Assembly: GCF_030385785.1 (NCBI RefSeq) | Contig: NZ_JAUEDK010000039.1 | Location: 1-39,555 of the forward strand | Source: Crenobacter oryzisoli | GTDB lineage: Bacteria > Pseudomonadota > Gammaproteobacteria > Burkholderiales > Chromobacteriaceae | Direction: 5' to 3' | Length of the DNA: 39,555 nucleotides | In this document: one piece after another, positions 16,265-24,626 of the stretch | Position numbering within the stretch: the stretch's first letter is position 1 | Layout of the letters: each line of letters opens with the position of its first letter | The notes under the pieces: generated by a model | The model's input: the letters and a program-made list of their open reading frames with translations, nothing else | Database searches by the model: none | Told to the model about the DNA's origin: nothing | Position numbers and translations under genes: made by a program

Positions 16265-17563
16265 ATGAGCCTACTCCAACACGCCTTATGTGAAACCCTG
16301 CCCCGCGTCCCCGCACGTCTGGAAACGTTGGCCGCATTGATTGATCCAGCCTGGATCGAACAGGCGCTCGCCGCCACTGGCAAGGCCTCCATCCGGCGGC
16401 GCAAGTTGCCCGCTGACCATGCCGTCTGGCTGGTGATTGGCTTGGCGTTATTTCGGAACTTGCCGTTATGGCAAGTCGTACAGCAACTGGCATTAAGCCT
16501 GGATGAACAGGCACTGCCAGTGCCCAGCGCCAGCGTGCAAGCTCGTCAGCGCCTGGGCGACGAGCCACTGGCGCACCTGTTCGGCTTGCTCACCCAGGCC
16601 TGGAGCCGCCCACAGCACAGTGAGGCCTTACGGGTACTGGCGGTTGACGGCGTGGTCTGGTGCGCCCCGGATACCCCCGAGAATCGCCAGCAACTCGGGA
16701 GCTGCCGCACGCAGCACGGCGCTTTGCCGTGGACGCAGATTCGTGCCGTGTGCCTGATGGATACCCTCAGCCATGAACTGCTGGATGCCCGACTGGGCGG
16801 AATGGACTGCGGCGAGCTGACCCTCGCGACGTCTTTGCAAGGGTTGGATCATTCCCTCACGCTGTTTGACCGAGCCTACTTCTCGGCAGCCTTCCTGCTG
16901 CAGTGGCAGGGGCAGGGCGTATCACGGCACTGGCTGATGCGGGCCAAGGACAAGTTGCGCTATGAGGAGGTGGCATTATTGGCCCCTGGCGACAGCGTGA
17001 TCCGCATGCCGGTTTCCCCGCAGGCCCGCCGGCAGCACCCTGAGCTTCCCCGCCATTGGCAGGCTCGCTTGATTGAGGTGGAGGTTGCCGGGCAGAAGCG
17101 ACGTTACCTGACGTCCCTGATGGACCATCAAGCCCATCCGGCGGAGGTACTGGCCCGGTTGTACTGTGAACGCTGGGAAATCGAGTTGGGGTTTCGGGAA
17201 ATCAAGCAGTCGCTGCAGGATGCCGAGCCAGTGCTCCGTAGCAAACAGCCTGAGTTGGTACGCCAGGAGCTATGGGGAGTGCTGATCGCCTATACACTAC
17301 TACGGCGCTGGATGCGCGAGATGGCGAAGCATGCCAAGGTGGAGCCGCGGCGCATCAGTTTCCACACTGCCAGTTACGCGATACTGAATGTGTTGTGCTT
17401 TGCCAGCATGGCGTCTGCCAGCACGTTGCCAGCACAACTGGCGCGTTTGCTGGAGCAGTCCCGGCTGTTTATATTACCCCCTCGCAGGCCAGGCCGGCAT
17501 TACCCACGGGTCGTCAAGAACAGGGCACATAAATATCCAACGAAAAATGCCAGTCAGCGCTAA
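16265..17563 (+). CDS. IS4-family DDE transposase
   Basis: The product has 432 residues. An N-terminal domain (about 10-110) includes the insert-domain motif KLPADHAVWLVIGLALFRN. DDE residues appear as LAVDGVVW, TLFDRAYFSAAFL and the IS4 signature Y-(2)-R-(3)-E-(6)-K in YCERWEIELGFREIK. The C-terminus is basic (PRVVKNRAHKYPTKNASQR). The frame is intact and the stop lies inside the right terminal repeat. There is no good ribosome site before the ATG, in keeping with low transposase expression. Confidence 0.93.
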   Translation: MSLLQHALCETLPRVPARLETLAALIDPAWIEQALAATGKASIRRRKLPADHAVWLVIGLALFRNLPLWQVVQQLALSLDEQALPVPSASVQARQRLGDEPLAHLFGLLTQAWSRPQHSEALRVLAVDGVVWCAPDTPENRQQLGSCRTQHGALPWTQIRAVCLMDTLSHELLDARLGGMDCGELTLATSLQGLDHSLTLFDRAYFSAAFLLQWQGQGVSRHWLMRAKDKLRYEEVALLAPGDSVIRMPVSPQARRQHPELPRHWQARLIEVEVAGQKRRYLTSLMDHQAHPAEVLARLYCERWEIELGFREIKQSLQDAEPVLRSKQPELVRQELWGVLIAYTLLRRWMREMAKHAKVEPRRISFHTASYAILNVLCFASMASASTLPAQLARLLEQSRLFILPPRRPGRHYPRVVKNRAHKYPTKNASQR

Positions 17564-17610
17564 CTGACTGGCATTAGGCCTGCTGCTGGGCTTTCTGTTT
17601 ACCCGATCAT

Positions 17611-17982
17611 TTAGTGCACGGGCTCAGACACGTCGGCCATCACCTCGTAGTCCTCCTCGAAATGGGCCGCCGCAACCAGGATATCCGGATCCTGTGACGT
17701 CGTTGTCCCGATAATTAGGGCCACGGTATCTTGCTCTCCATACGGGCGGGCAATGGCCTGAAGATACCAGCCCTGCCACCAGGTCAGGATGACATGCTCG
17801 ATAACGAAGCAACAACGCGTCTGCTTGTGGCGTACCGACTTGCCGAGCAGGGGGTGTCCGGTGAGCCTTGTCGTGTCTCGCTCAGCTATTCCGGCGGCCT
17901 TGCGAGCTTCGCAAACCCGTCGATAGTGCTCCAGGTTCCATTGCTGCGTCAGACCAAAGGTGCCGGTACTTACTCGATCCAT
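17611..17982 (-). CDS. Hypothetical protein, 123 residues
   Basis: I do not recognise the family. The product starts MDRVSTGTFGLTQQWNLEHY, has a basic middle part (HPLLGKSVRHKQTRCCFVIE), a tryptophan-rich stretch (HVILTWWQGWYLQAIA), and an acidic C-terminus (AHFEEDYEVMADVSEPVH). It has no signal peptide or membrane helix. The start is well supported by GGGAGGAG seven bases upstream, within a purine-rich leader. Codon use and the clean frame suggest a real gene. The next gene upstream on the same strand is the CBS-pair protein, with about 300 bases between that hold an IS-end hairpin. The gene ends 23 bases from the terminator half next to the IS4 element. Confidence 0.6.
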   Translation of the reverse strand: MDRVSTGTFGLTQQWNLEHYRRVCEARKAAGIAERDTTRLTGHPLLGKSVRHKQTRCCFVIEHVILTWWQGWYLQAIARPYGEQDTVALIIGTTTSQDPDILVAAAHFEEDYEVMADVSEPVH

Positions 17983-18008
17983 ATCGCTCCTCCCTTTCCT
18001 CCCTTTCC

Positions 18009-18145
18009 TTAGGAAAGCACATCAAGCAAACTTCTGCCTTGCCAAAGCCTGCTTTCACCATCGTCAGCCACCCACCGGCGCATGGCAGAACGGCACCACC
18101 AAAGACGCCAATCACCAGCAACGACAGGCCGAGGCCCAGTGCCAT
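18009..18145 (-). other. Possible small hydrophobic reading frame (remnant)
   Basis: A frame on the minus strand begins MALGLGLSLLVIGVFGGAVL then continues PCAGGWLTMVKAGFGK. This is one membrane helix plus a basic segment, and then loses any pattern. It starts just after the IS-end hairpin and has no ribosome site. It may be the surviving part of a membrane protein gene cut at the hairpin. It is not counted as a gene. Confidence 0.2.
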
Positions 18146-18152
18146 CGGGTGC

Positions 18153-18199
18153 TGTTAATGAAATGGACGCCCCGGAAGGGGGCGTCCATTTCATTAACA
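18153..18199. repeat. 47-base foldback made of two IS-end-like arms
   Basis: TGTTAATGAAATGGACGCCC (plus one C) at 18153-18173 and its exact complement at 18179-18199 are separated by GGAAG. The 21-base arms repeat the orphan unit at 972-995. No T-tract follows, so it is not an ordinary terminator. It looks like two terminal repeats brought together by excision or deletion of an element. Confidence 0.65.
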
Positions 18200-18291
18200 A
18201 AGCTCACAGTGATTGTTTGACATTTGATGCTCAACCCTGGTCAGGCACCCAAGTCACATCACTGAGTGGAAGAATCACCTGGTCCAAATAG

Positions 18292-18876
18292 TTAGCCGCC
18301 CATTTGCATGAAATGGCACATTTCCGAGATTGTTCTGGAAGCAGGAATGAAATGTAGGGAAATACCGAGTCGGCGCGCGATCTGGGACGTGGAGAACAGG
18401 CCGCACACCACATCACCCTCAACAACCAGTGCATGCTGCCGGCCAAGCTGCTGCATGGTCGCCAACATATGACCGACTTTGGCCGCATGGACCTCCCGTA
18501 GCGACAATGCGTCCACTTGATGCCGTGGGGTCATCACATCGCTGACAAGCAAGTCAGTACGCTTCTTGCCTTGTTCGCGCAGGCATTGCAGCGGACGCTC
18601 GCCCAACACATCAGTAGCTGTCACCAGCCCAGACAGACGGCCGGCTTCATCCACCACGAACAACAACCGAATGGCTCGGCGTACCATCAGTGCATGCGCC
18701 TCATCCAGACTTTCATCCTGCCCGATGGTAACCGGTTGGACTTTACTCAGATCGGTCATCACCTCGATGGCGGAGCTGTCCAGACCTAATGCAGGCGAAG
18801 CCTCGTCATCAGACTTCATCAAATCCGCATGTCCAGAAAGAGGAAGGGCCGACAAAGAATGGTATGGAAAGTCCAT
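18292..18876 (-). CDS. CBS-domain-pair protein
   Basis: The 194-residue protein carries two CBS motifs (about 35-95 and 108-170). The first ends LFVVDEAGRLSGLVTATDVL. The second begins VSDVMTPRHQVDALSLREVH and continues HALVVEGDVVCGLFSTSQIA. The leader (1-30) is unstructured and there is no fused catalytic domain. Stand-alone CBS pairs usually bind AMP, ATP or S-adenosylmethionine and regulate partner proteins. The start has a strong GAGGAG ribosome site. No partner is obvious nearby; the 123-residue unknown gene follows on the same strand. Confidence 0.85.
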   Translation of the reverse strand: MDFPYHSLSALPLSGHADLMKSDDEASPALGLDSSAIEVMTDLSKVQPVTIGQDESLDEAHALMVRRAIRLLFVVDEAGRLSGLVTATDVLGERPLQCLREQGKKRTDLLVSDVMTPRHQVDALSLREVHAAKVGHMLATMQQLGRQHALVVEGDVVCGLFSTSQIARRLGISLHFIPASRTISEMCHFMQMGG

Positions 18877-19494
18877 GTTGACTCCTCTCGCTTACTAAAG
18901 AAGCGCGTTAACTGTGCCGGCTATAGTCACGATACCGACCAAACGGAATGGTATGGAGCCACGGCTTTTGGGTTTGCTCGGTTCGGCCAGCACCATGAAG
19001 CCGTGCCCTTTGAACGGCTTATCGCCGGCGTAGCGCATGGAAGTGGAACTGGATATCCGACCAGCGCAGCCCAACCGCGGAGCGAATGAATCCCCCGGCC
19101 TCAAAGTGATTGCTTGCACCCAAGCCATCCTTAGAACAGTAGCCAGCGCAAACTAATCATCGCCTTGGCGAACAGACCCATCTTGCCGTTCAGGAAGACC
19201 GGCTCCTTACTTTCGAATTGTATGTAAATTTCGGAGTGATCTTGCAGGATTTCTGTTCCCCAAATCGTGCTCAACGTTGATTATTGGAGTCATCCGCACT
19301 CCGTTGACGCGGATTGCGCCACCCAACTGAAGCCTCTTGACGCTCAGTCGCGCCGTAGGAACGTGATTGCAAAATCCGCAGCACCTCGCGGTGCGGCATG
19401 AATTGGGTAATGTCCGAGTCGTAGAGTCTGTGTTTCACGTTCCGTGCAGCGTGGGAGTCCGCTTGGATTACGTCCCCGTTTGGTTCTTGTGCCC
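18877..19494. other. Gene-poor segment
   Basis: There is no recognisable gene. A minus-strand frame at 18895-19128 reads sensibly near its end (KGHGFMVLAEPSKPKS, FRLVGIVTIAGTVNALL) but has no family I can name and no ribosome site. It may be a fragment of a membrane protein. Confidence 0.4.
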
Positions 19495-19529
19495 AAAAAA
19501 CAGCCCCGATGGAGGGCGTATCGGGGCTG
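19495..19529 (-). terminator. Rho-independent terminator, minus strand
   Basis: The perfect 10-base stem CAGCCCCGAT/ATCGGGGCTG (19501-19510, 19520-19529) with a 9-base loop is followed, on the minus strand, by TTTTTT (19500-19495). It starts six bases after the stop codon of the small frame at 19535-19675, so it marks the end of a leftward transcript. Confidence 0.85.
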
Positions 19530-19534
19530 GCAAG

Positions 19535-19675
19535 TTACTTGATGGGAAGAATCGAGAGAAGTGGCATGTTCAGACCCGGCCTAGCAACAACGTCCGCTAG
19601 TACCCCGCCCACGCCTTTCTCCATCGTAAGCCCTGCTTTGGCAAACCGGCCGCTGTACAGGAACAGACCAAACAT
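19535..19675 (-). CDS. Small ORF (46 residues) ending at a terminator
   Basis: The frame starts MFGLFLYSGRFAKAGLTMEK and ends VARPGLNMPLLSILPIK. It is open for a further 17 codons upstream of the ATG (up to TAG), so it may be the C-terminus of a longer, broken gene. The stop followed six bases later by a strong terminator argues that this is the true 3-prime end of a gene. A GAGAG sequence lies upstream of the ATG. I do not recognise the family. Confidence 0.4.
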   Translation of the reverse strand: MFGLFLYSGRFAKAGLTMEKGVGGVLADVVARPGLNMPLLSILPIK

Positions 19676-20352
19676 TCGTCTCTCAGTGAAAGAGCAATGT
19701 GATGTAAGCGCGACAAAAGCCGGCTAAAGCGACCTGAACATGTTCCACATGTGCGGGGGCAGGCAAAGAACTCACCAACGAGACGCCGCCATTCCTGGAA
19801 GTCTTCCGATTGTCGGAAATGCACCTGGAGAACCGGGCTGGCCGACGACGGAACATGACGACGGCAGACGCAACGGACAAACCCAGTACAGGCCACCACA
19901 ATGAAAGGACAAATACCCATAAGTGCTATAATAGACATTATTGCCAATAATTTGACATAATCCTTATTACACGAAGTCATGGTGGCTTTCTAAGTGTTGC
20001 ATAACCTTCTGATATTCCTTTGTTTGTGACGCAACATCACGCTTGTTTCTGGTATGTTTTCTTGGTCCTGAATGTTGCGTAATGCTGAGTTAACCGTGGC
20101 AAACTTTAGGGGGCCACTGTGCTTACAGTGTTTTCCGATGCCTGTCTGCCGCAAACATTGCGTGCGTCAGTGCTGGTCGAGCAGTGTCGATTGCCTCACT
20201 ATTGGGCAACAGTGTGGATGGCAATGACTATGGGGGCGCTGGCGGAAACGACTCGCGTCAACAGCGCACGGCGCAGCTCGGAGCGCTGGAACACGGTTGC
20301 GCCGATGTTGAGCACCAAGGTGACTACGGCGGCGAACTGATTGGTATATTAG
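19676..20352. other. Gene-poor segment
   Basis: Open frames are present on both strands but none is recognisable. A minus-strand frame from 19980 begins MTSCNKDYVKLLAIMSIIAL and has one membrane helix, then turns Cys/Arg-rich in the manner of noncoding sequence. It lacks a ribosome site and I do not call it. Confidence 0.4.
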
Positions 20353-20746
20353 TATTAAGAGCCGCTAACAAAACCTACTTGATGCCGACGTGAAGTCCCA
20401 TCTGGCAAGCATGAAACGCAGTCTTGTCAGTCAGAAACGCTGGAATCGTTGCAGCAGCTGTTGCCAACAGTGTCTCGCTCACGCAAAGGTTGCCGTCCTC
20501 GCCTGGATGACAAGGCCGCCCTCAATGGCATCCTGTTCGTCCTCACCGCTGGCATCCCTTGGGAGGATCTGCCGCGGGAGCTGGGGTTTGGCAGTGGGAT
20601 GACCTGCTGGCGGCGTCTACGCGACTGGCAGACTCAAGGGATCTGGGATCGTCTTCACTTGGTGCTGTTGACCCAACTGCGTCAATGTGACCAGATCGAT
20701 TGGAGCCACGCCAGCAGTGACGGGACCAGTGTCGCCAGCCCCCGGG
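20353..20746 (+). pseudogene. IS5-family (IS427-type) transposase OrfA relic with terminal repeat
   Basis: TAAGAGCCGCTAACAAAACC at 20353-20373 looks like a terminal repeat and is echoed at 9253-9275. After it a frame reads SETLESLQQLLPTVSRSRKG, RPRLDDKAALNGILFVLTAG, IPWEDLPRELGFGSGMTCWR and WQTQGIWDRLH. This is the N-terminal domain of IS427-group OrfA. It is cut at about residue 110 (SSDGTSVASPR) and joined to an ATPase gene fragment. There is no ATG in frame near the start, so it is a relic. Confidence 0.7.
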
Positions 20747-21004
20747 CTGCCGAATTTGCCGGCGCTGGTGGGTGAGTCGAAATCGTACGCGGAACGCTTG
20801 TTCAGTTTTCCTGATGTCGGCCCATTGGCGGAAGCGGATTCGATCAAGGCGGTGCAGGACCCGGTGCGCCAGTCGGGGGAAGAGATTGAGCAGCTGATCG
20901 ACATCTACAGCTCGTCTCATGGTGATATGGCGTTTACCGTTCCGCTGTTCGATGAGTTCATGCGCCGTGCCATCCCTCAATACGCGGCGATAAGCACCGC
21001 TTAG
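20747..21004 (+). pseudogene. AAA-type ATPase gene fragment with internal deletion
   Basis: The frame reads LPALVGESKSYAERLFSFPD, VGPLAEADSIKAVQDPV and, near the end, SHGDMAFTVPLFDEFMRRAI. These segments resemble the sensor region and the C-terminal tail of bacterial AAA_16-type ATP-binding proteins related to archaeal-type ATPases. The Walker motifs are absent, and the region between EEIEQLID and IYSSSHGD appears deleted. It is fused in frame with the IS5-family relic upstream. The family call is from memory of conserved phrases, not from an alignment. Confidence 0.45.
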
Positions 21005-21273
21005 TTGAGTAGAGCCAAGGAATCTCACCCTAACGCCCTCCCAGAACCGTATGGAAGCCTCTCGACTCATACGGCTGCTATTGCCCACCGTTTACTTGAT
21101 GACAGATTCCGCTGGAACTATAGAACAAGAAAATCAAACGCCGTGCCAACGTCGTCGGGATATTCCTGAACGAGGCGAACATTTGCCGGTTGATCGGTGC
21201 GGTACTGATGGAGCAGAACGAAGCATAGCAAGCTGCAGCACCATGGCCTTCTTTTTTGATCAGAACGAGCCTA

Positions 21274-21510
21274 TCACCCTTGTCCACTGGACATGGTTTG
21301 CGACCGGTGAGTCACCATGCGTGTATACAGCATTTTAATATTGTTGCTCCCAGTTTTAACGAATAAAAACGGGAATAGGCCATGGATCATGGCAGCCATC
21401 GAGGAGAAAAACATTACCCTGGCAAATGAAAAGGATGTTTGCATATGCTGGAAATATGTTTCTCCAACGGTCGAAGGATGTTTTGTAAATGAACGAAATA
21501 GAGAGCGCAT
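21274..21510 (-). CDS. DUF6356 family small membrane protein
   Basis: Taking the ATG at 21510, the protein has 78 residues, beginning MRSLFRSFTKHPSTVGETYF. The HPxxVGETYxxHM motif and the following helix (FARVMFFSSMAAMIHGLFPF) with its short tail (SNNIKMLYTRM) match the DUF6356 family. These are short proteins with one or two membrane helices and no known function. GGAGG stands eight bases before the ATG; an upstream ATG at 21576 would add an unrelated leader. It lies in an AT-rich region between IS relics and the Lrp-type gene. Confidence 0.7.
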   Translation of the reverse strand: MRSLFRSFTKHPSTVGETYFQHMQTSFSFARVMFFSSMAAMIHGLFPFLFVKTGSNNIKMLYTRMVTHRSQTMSSGQG

Positions 21511-22010
21511 CAAAAATTCCTCCATAAACCTAAGCAATGTCACTGAAAATGCAGGACCATCACAAAAATTGTACACGCAAGAGGAAGGAATTTAATTTTA
21601 ATTAAATCAGTAAATATTCTTCATGTTAGAAGTTTTTCCTATCATTTCACAAATTAATAGGGTTTATTTCTATAAATATTGGCTTTGTCGAACAAATAAA
21701 AAATATGACACAATTTTACACGCCATTGAAAAATTGCTCACAATTTAGAGTAATAAATTCACGCGGTTAGCTTGCATGGCGAAACAGGTTTTATATATTT
21801 AACAAAGCCGTTTCAGAGGAAAACTGGACCATATCTTTGTCGAGACAAACAGATAATTGGCCGTCTCTATTGAGGGGCTGGACAGGTAGTCTTGTACCTG
21901 GGAGAAGGGGGCTTGCTCACCGTCATGCTACCCACCAGGGTGGGTCTGACAATTTGTACAATAAAGTCTAAGAAACAGATGCAACTACGAGGTGAAAAGC
22001 ATTGGATCAC
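21511..22010. other. AT-rich gene-less segment
   Basis: There is no gene. It holds the IS-end-like pair at 21681-21809 and a small perfect dyad ACCCACC-AG-GGTGGGT (21930-21945) downstream of the Lrp-type gene, which lacks a T-tract. The segment is much more AT-rich than the gene blocks around it. Confidence 0.5.
21681..21809. repeat. Possible MITE-like element (129 bp)
   Basis: GGCTTTGTCGAACAAAT (21681-21697) and ATTTAACAAAGCC (21797-21809) are inverted with respect to each other and share GGCTTTGT followed by an AT-rich end, as in IS903-group termini (GGCTTTGTTGAA). The 129 bases contain no gene. I see no clear target duplication, so the call is weak. Confidence 0.3.
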
Positions 22011-22472
22011 TTACATCAAATGATCCAAGGGCAACGCCGTTGTATACTTGATAACCTCCATGGCAAAGCCTGCACTCACATCCTGCAACTCCACCTCTTT
22101 AATCAATTTCTTATAAACTGCATCATAACCTGCGATGTCCGAAACAACGATCTTTAGTAGATAATCGATATCACCAGTCATACGGTAAATTTCTACTATT
22201 TCTGGAATGGTACGAGTCCCTTTTACAAATAGCTGCGTCCATTCTTCGTTGTGCTGACTCGTACGAACTGCAACAAATACTGTCACCCCTAGCTTCAAAC
22301 TGGCAGGGTTACAAAGCGTCACCTGCTTTTGAATGACTCCACTATCCCATAATCGCTGCACCCTTCTCCAGCAAGGCGTTGGAGAGAGATTTACAGCGTT
22401 GGCAAGGTCATTCAGCGATAGAGATGCATCCTGCTGAAGCAGCGTTAAGATTTGAATGTCTTTTTTATCCAT
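22011..22472 (-). CDS. Lrp/AsnC-family transcriptional regulator
   Basis: With the ATG at 22472 the product has 153 residues and starts MDKKDIQILTLLQQDASLSL, the normal Lrp beginning. The helix-turn-helix is NDLANAVNLSPTPCWRRVQR (about 21-40). The RAM ligand domain follows (about 65-150: VFVAVRTSQHNEEW, IVEIYRMTGDIDYLLKIVVS). The short C-terminus EVIKYTTALPLDHL is typical of the branch that controls amino acid uptake or efflux. An in-frame start at 22547 would add 25 atypical residues. It is on the same strand as, and downstream of, the ABC transporter and lyase genes and probably controls them. Confidence 0.88.
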   Translation of the reverse strand: MDKKDIQILTLLQQDASLSLNDLANAVNLSPTPCWRRVQRLWDSGVIQKQVTLCNPASLKLGVTVFVAVRTSQHNEEWTQLFVKGTRTIPEIVEIYRMTGDIDYLLKIVVSDIAGYDAVYKKLIKEVELQDVSAGFAMEVIKYTTALPLDHLM

Positions 22473-23179
22473 TGAACAGCGCCATAATAAAGTATTAAGT
22501 AGCGTTATCGGCCAGAGGAGTAGCACTCCACTCGAGCCAGCAGGCATCCCACAAGATTCTTGTCCTGAGATCAGTCATGGTCGGCTGACAGGGCGGGCAA
22601 TCTCCCTCATGGAGAAAGGCCAGATGATCGGACACATCAAGCCGGTCATTCAGGTCAAGGTCGATCAAGCCACTCATTGCATTGCCGCTCCGGATCGAAA
22701 ATCGGATCTAGCAAAATACCTTCCAGCTTTTCCTTTGGGAAAAAGGCACACTTCCCCCCAAGAGCCGACTCAGCCACACATTGGCCTTTTGCAAATACAC
22801 CTCGCTACGAGCGTATTGATCTTACTCCACAAGCAACTCCATACAGCACAGCCCCAGTCTGGCGATGGTCGCAGCAGTCTGACGTAGCGGTTGGACTGCA
22901 TGGCACCAATCATCACCACATAAGGTTGTTCCCGGCGATGATGTCTTTGCATTGAGATATTTTAGCTTACGCGCTTTGTTGTCCCCCTACCAGCCCGGGG
23001 TGATAACCGGGCTTAAGATAGACTTTGGGGTCACCTAGCCACTGCATGGAGTGGGACAAATACTCGAGCGGGGATCGGGACATGACTGAGCACAACATGC
23101 CGATGACTATGGGATAAACTCACCGCAACTCCCCGTTTGTCGAAATGAACAGGCAAACCAACAGCCCCATCCGTGTCAG
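22473..23179. other. Intergenic region with gene remnants and a hairpin
   Basis: There is no intact gene. Minus-strand frames read KANVWLSRLLGGKCAFFPKE and WDACWLEWSATPL in pieces that look like decayed coding sequence, which I cannot assign. The dyad AGCCCGG-N8-CCGGGCT at 22992-23013 lies downstream of the ABC operon and could end its transcript, although no T-tract follows. Confidence 0.4.
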
Positions 23180-23923
23180 CTACACTGCGGCAGCCCAAGG
23201 CGACCGAATATCGGAAAGAAAACGCTGGGCCCGTGGGTGTTCCGGTTGTCGGAAGAAGCTCTCCGGCTTCGCACGCTCGAGCACCTTGCCCTGATCCATG
23301 AAGATCACCCGGTCGGCCACCTCGCGTGCAAAGCCCATTTCGTGGGTTACGCACACCATGGTCATACCATCTTTGGCCAGCCCTTTCATCGCTTGCAATA
23401 CCTCACCCACCATTTCCGGGTCGAGTGCGGAAGTGGGCTCATCAAATAGCATGACAGGAGGGTTCATGGCCAAAGCACGGGCAATCGCCACACGCTGTTG
23501 CTGTCCGCCGGACAGCTGCGCAGGGTAAGCCTCGGCCTTGTGTGCCAGCCCGACCCGGTCCAGTAAGGCTAGCGCCGTATCACGCGCCTCGGCTCGGCTC
23601 TTTTTCAACAGGCGCATCGGAGCCAGGGTGCAGTTCTGCAATACCGTCAAATGGGGAAACAAATTGAACTGCTGGAACACGAAGCCGATCCGGCTGCGAA
23701 GGCCATCCACATTCACCTCTTTGGCATAGATGTCCTGTCCATCGATCTGGATGCACCCGCTCTGGATTGGCTCAAGGCGGTTCAGCGTTCTAATCATGGT
23801 GGACTTACCAGAACCAGACGGGCCACACACCACGACGACTTCGCCTTTTCCGACACTCTCGCTGATATCGGCCAATGCGTGGTAATCACCATACCATTTA
23901 TTGACGCTTTCCAATTTTATCAT
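23180..23923 (-). CDS. Polar amino acid ABC transporter, ATP-binding subunit
   Basis: The 247-residue protein has all ABC motifs: Walker [10 protein letters not shown] (34-42), Q-loop [16 protein letters not shown], signature LSGGQQQR, Walker [15 protein letters not shown] and the switch His in [17 protein letters not shown]. [17 protein letters not shown] is typical of the GlnQ/GltL/HisP group for polar amino acids. It energises uptake with the two permeases whose genes lie immediately upstream; the gap to the preceding stop is four bases. It is the last gene of the leftward operon lyase, binding protein, two permeases, ATPase. Confidence 0.93.
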   Translation of the reverse strand: MIKLESVNKWYGDYHALADISESVGKGEVVVVCGPSGSGKSTMIRTLNRLEPIQSGCIQIDGQDIYAKEVNVDGLRSRIGFVFQQFNLFPHLTVLQNCTLAPMRLLKKSRAEARDTALALLDRVGLAHKAEAYPAQLSGGQQQRVAIARALAMNPPVMLFDEPTSALDPEMVGEVLQAMKGLAKDGMTMVCVTHEMGFAREVADRVIFMDQGKVLERAKPESFFRQPEHPRAQRFLSDIRSPWAAAV

Positions 23924-23927
23924 GGCA

Positions 23928-24626
23928 TTACACCTTTACGGAACGAACGGCGAGCTGACGCTCCAGCCAGAAAGCAAAACGTGATAAACCAAAGCACATC
24001 ACAAAATAAGTCAAGCCAAGCAGCAAATAGATCTCTGCCGGTTTGGTCATTAGTTGCGTGCTGATTTGCCCTGCCACAAATGAAACCTCCGACAAACTGA
24101 TGATATAGCCAAGCGAGGTTTCCTTGACGGAGGAAATAAACTGGTTGACCAATGATGGCAGCATATTACGCAGGGCTTGAGGCAAAACTACCAGCACCAT
24201 CGACTGTAGGTAAGAGAATCCGAGTGAACGGGCACTTTCCATTTGCCCTCGTGGCAGACCTTCAATACCGGCTCGGATAATTTCAGAAAGATAGGCACCG
24301 TCAAATATTACTAGCGCTGCCAGCATGGTGCTGAACTGGTCTGTTTTGTGCCCGGTCAGTGTCGGCAACAAGAAATAAGCCCAGAAAATGACCATGAGCA
24401 GCGGCGTGCCGCGAATGACATAGATTAAGCCAGTAACGGGCAACCTCAACATGGGGAAAGGGCTAATCCGGCACATGGCTAGCAGCAAGCCAACAGGGAG
24501 TGCAAACAAAAGGGCCAATGCTGCCAATATCAGAGTCAGCGCCAGCCCTCCTAAAGGTCCGTGTGGATACTGGCCGATTAAATAAAACACCCCAAAGTTC
24601 TTGAGAATATCGAACATGTCAGGCAC
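23928..24626 (-). CDS. Polar amino acid ABC transporter, permease subunit 2
   Basis: The 232-residue inner-membrane protein has about five helices. The cytoplasmic EAA loop contacting the ATPase is visible at about 130-160: [20 protein letters not shown] followed by [20 protein letters not shown]. It is of the HisM/GltK type. It overlaps the stop of the upstream permease gene by eight bases, which implies translational coupling. It forms the translocation path with the protein encoded at 24619-25314. Confidence 0.92.
   Translation of the reverse strand: MPDMFDILKNFGVFYLIGQYPHGPLGGLALTLILAALALLFALPVGLLLAMCRISPFPMLRLPVTGLIYVIRGTPLLMVIFWAYFLLPTLTGHKTDQFSTMLAALVIFDGAYLSEIIRAGIEGLPRGQMESARSLGFSYLQSMVLVVLPQALRNMLPSLVNQFISSVKETSLGYIISLSEVSFVAGQISTQLMTKPAEIYLLLGLTYFVMCFGLSRFAFWLERQLAVRSVKV

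Larger units (their letters stand above)
16187..17576 (+). mobile_element. Complete IS4-family insertion sequence (1390 bp)
   Basis: The ends are perfect 16-base inverted repeats TAATGCCAGTCAGTTA (16187-16202 and the complement at 17561-17576). An exact 11-base direct repeat GGCCTGCTGCT flanks the element (16176-16186 and 17577-17587), within the 9-12 base range of IS4-family duplications. One intact transposase gene fills it. Near the right end ATGCCAGTCAG recurs inside (17548-17558), forming a subterminal dyad with the terminal repeat. Intact ends, duplication and gene make this the one insertion sequence in the window that looks recent and capable of movement. Confidence 0.92.

Noticed and set aside
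17985-18015. Pyrimidine-rich tandem (CTCC/CTTTCC units) considered as a repeat or triplex element
   Set aside because: On the minus strand it is the purine-rich leader and ribosome site of the 123-residue gene, which explains it.
22456-22887. 143-codon plus-strand frame overlapping the 5-prime end of the Lrp-type gene
   Set aside because: There is no ribosome site or recognisable domain, it overlaps the Lrp gene start, and the region reads as decayed sequence.
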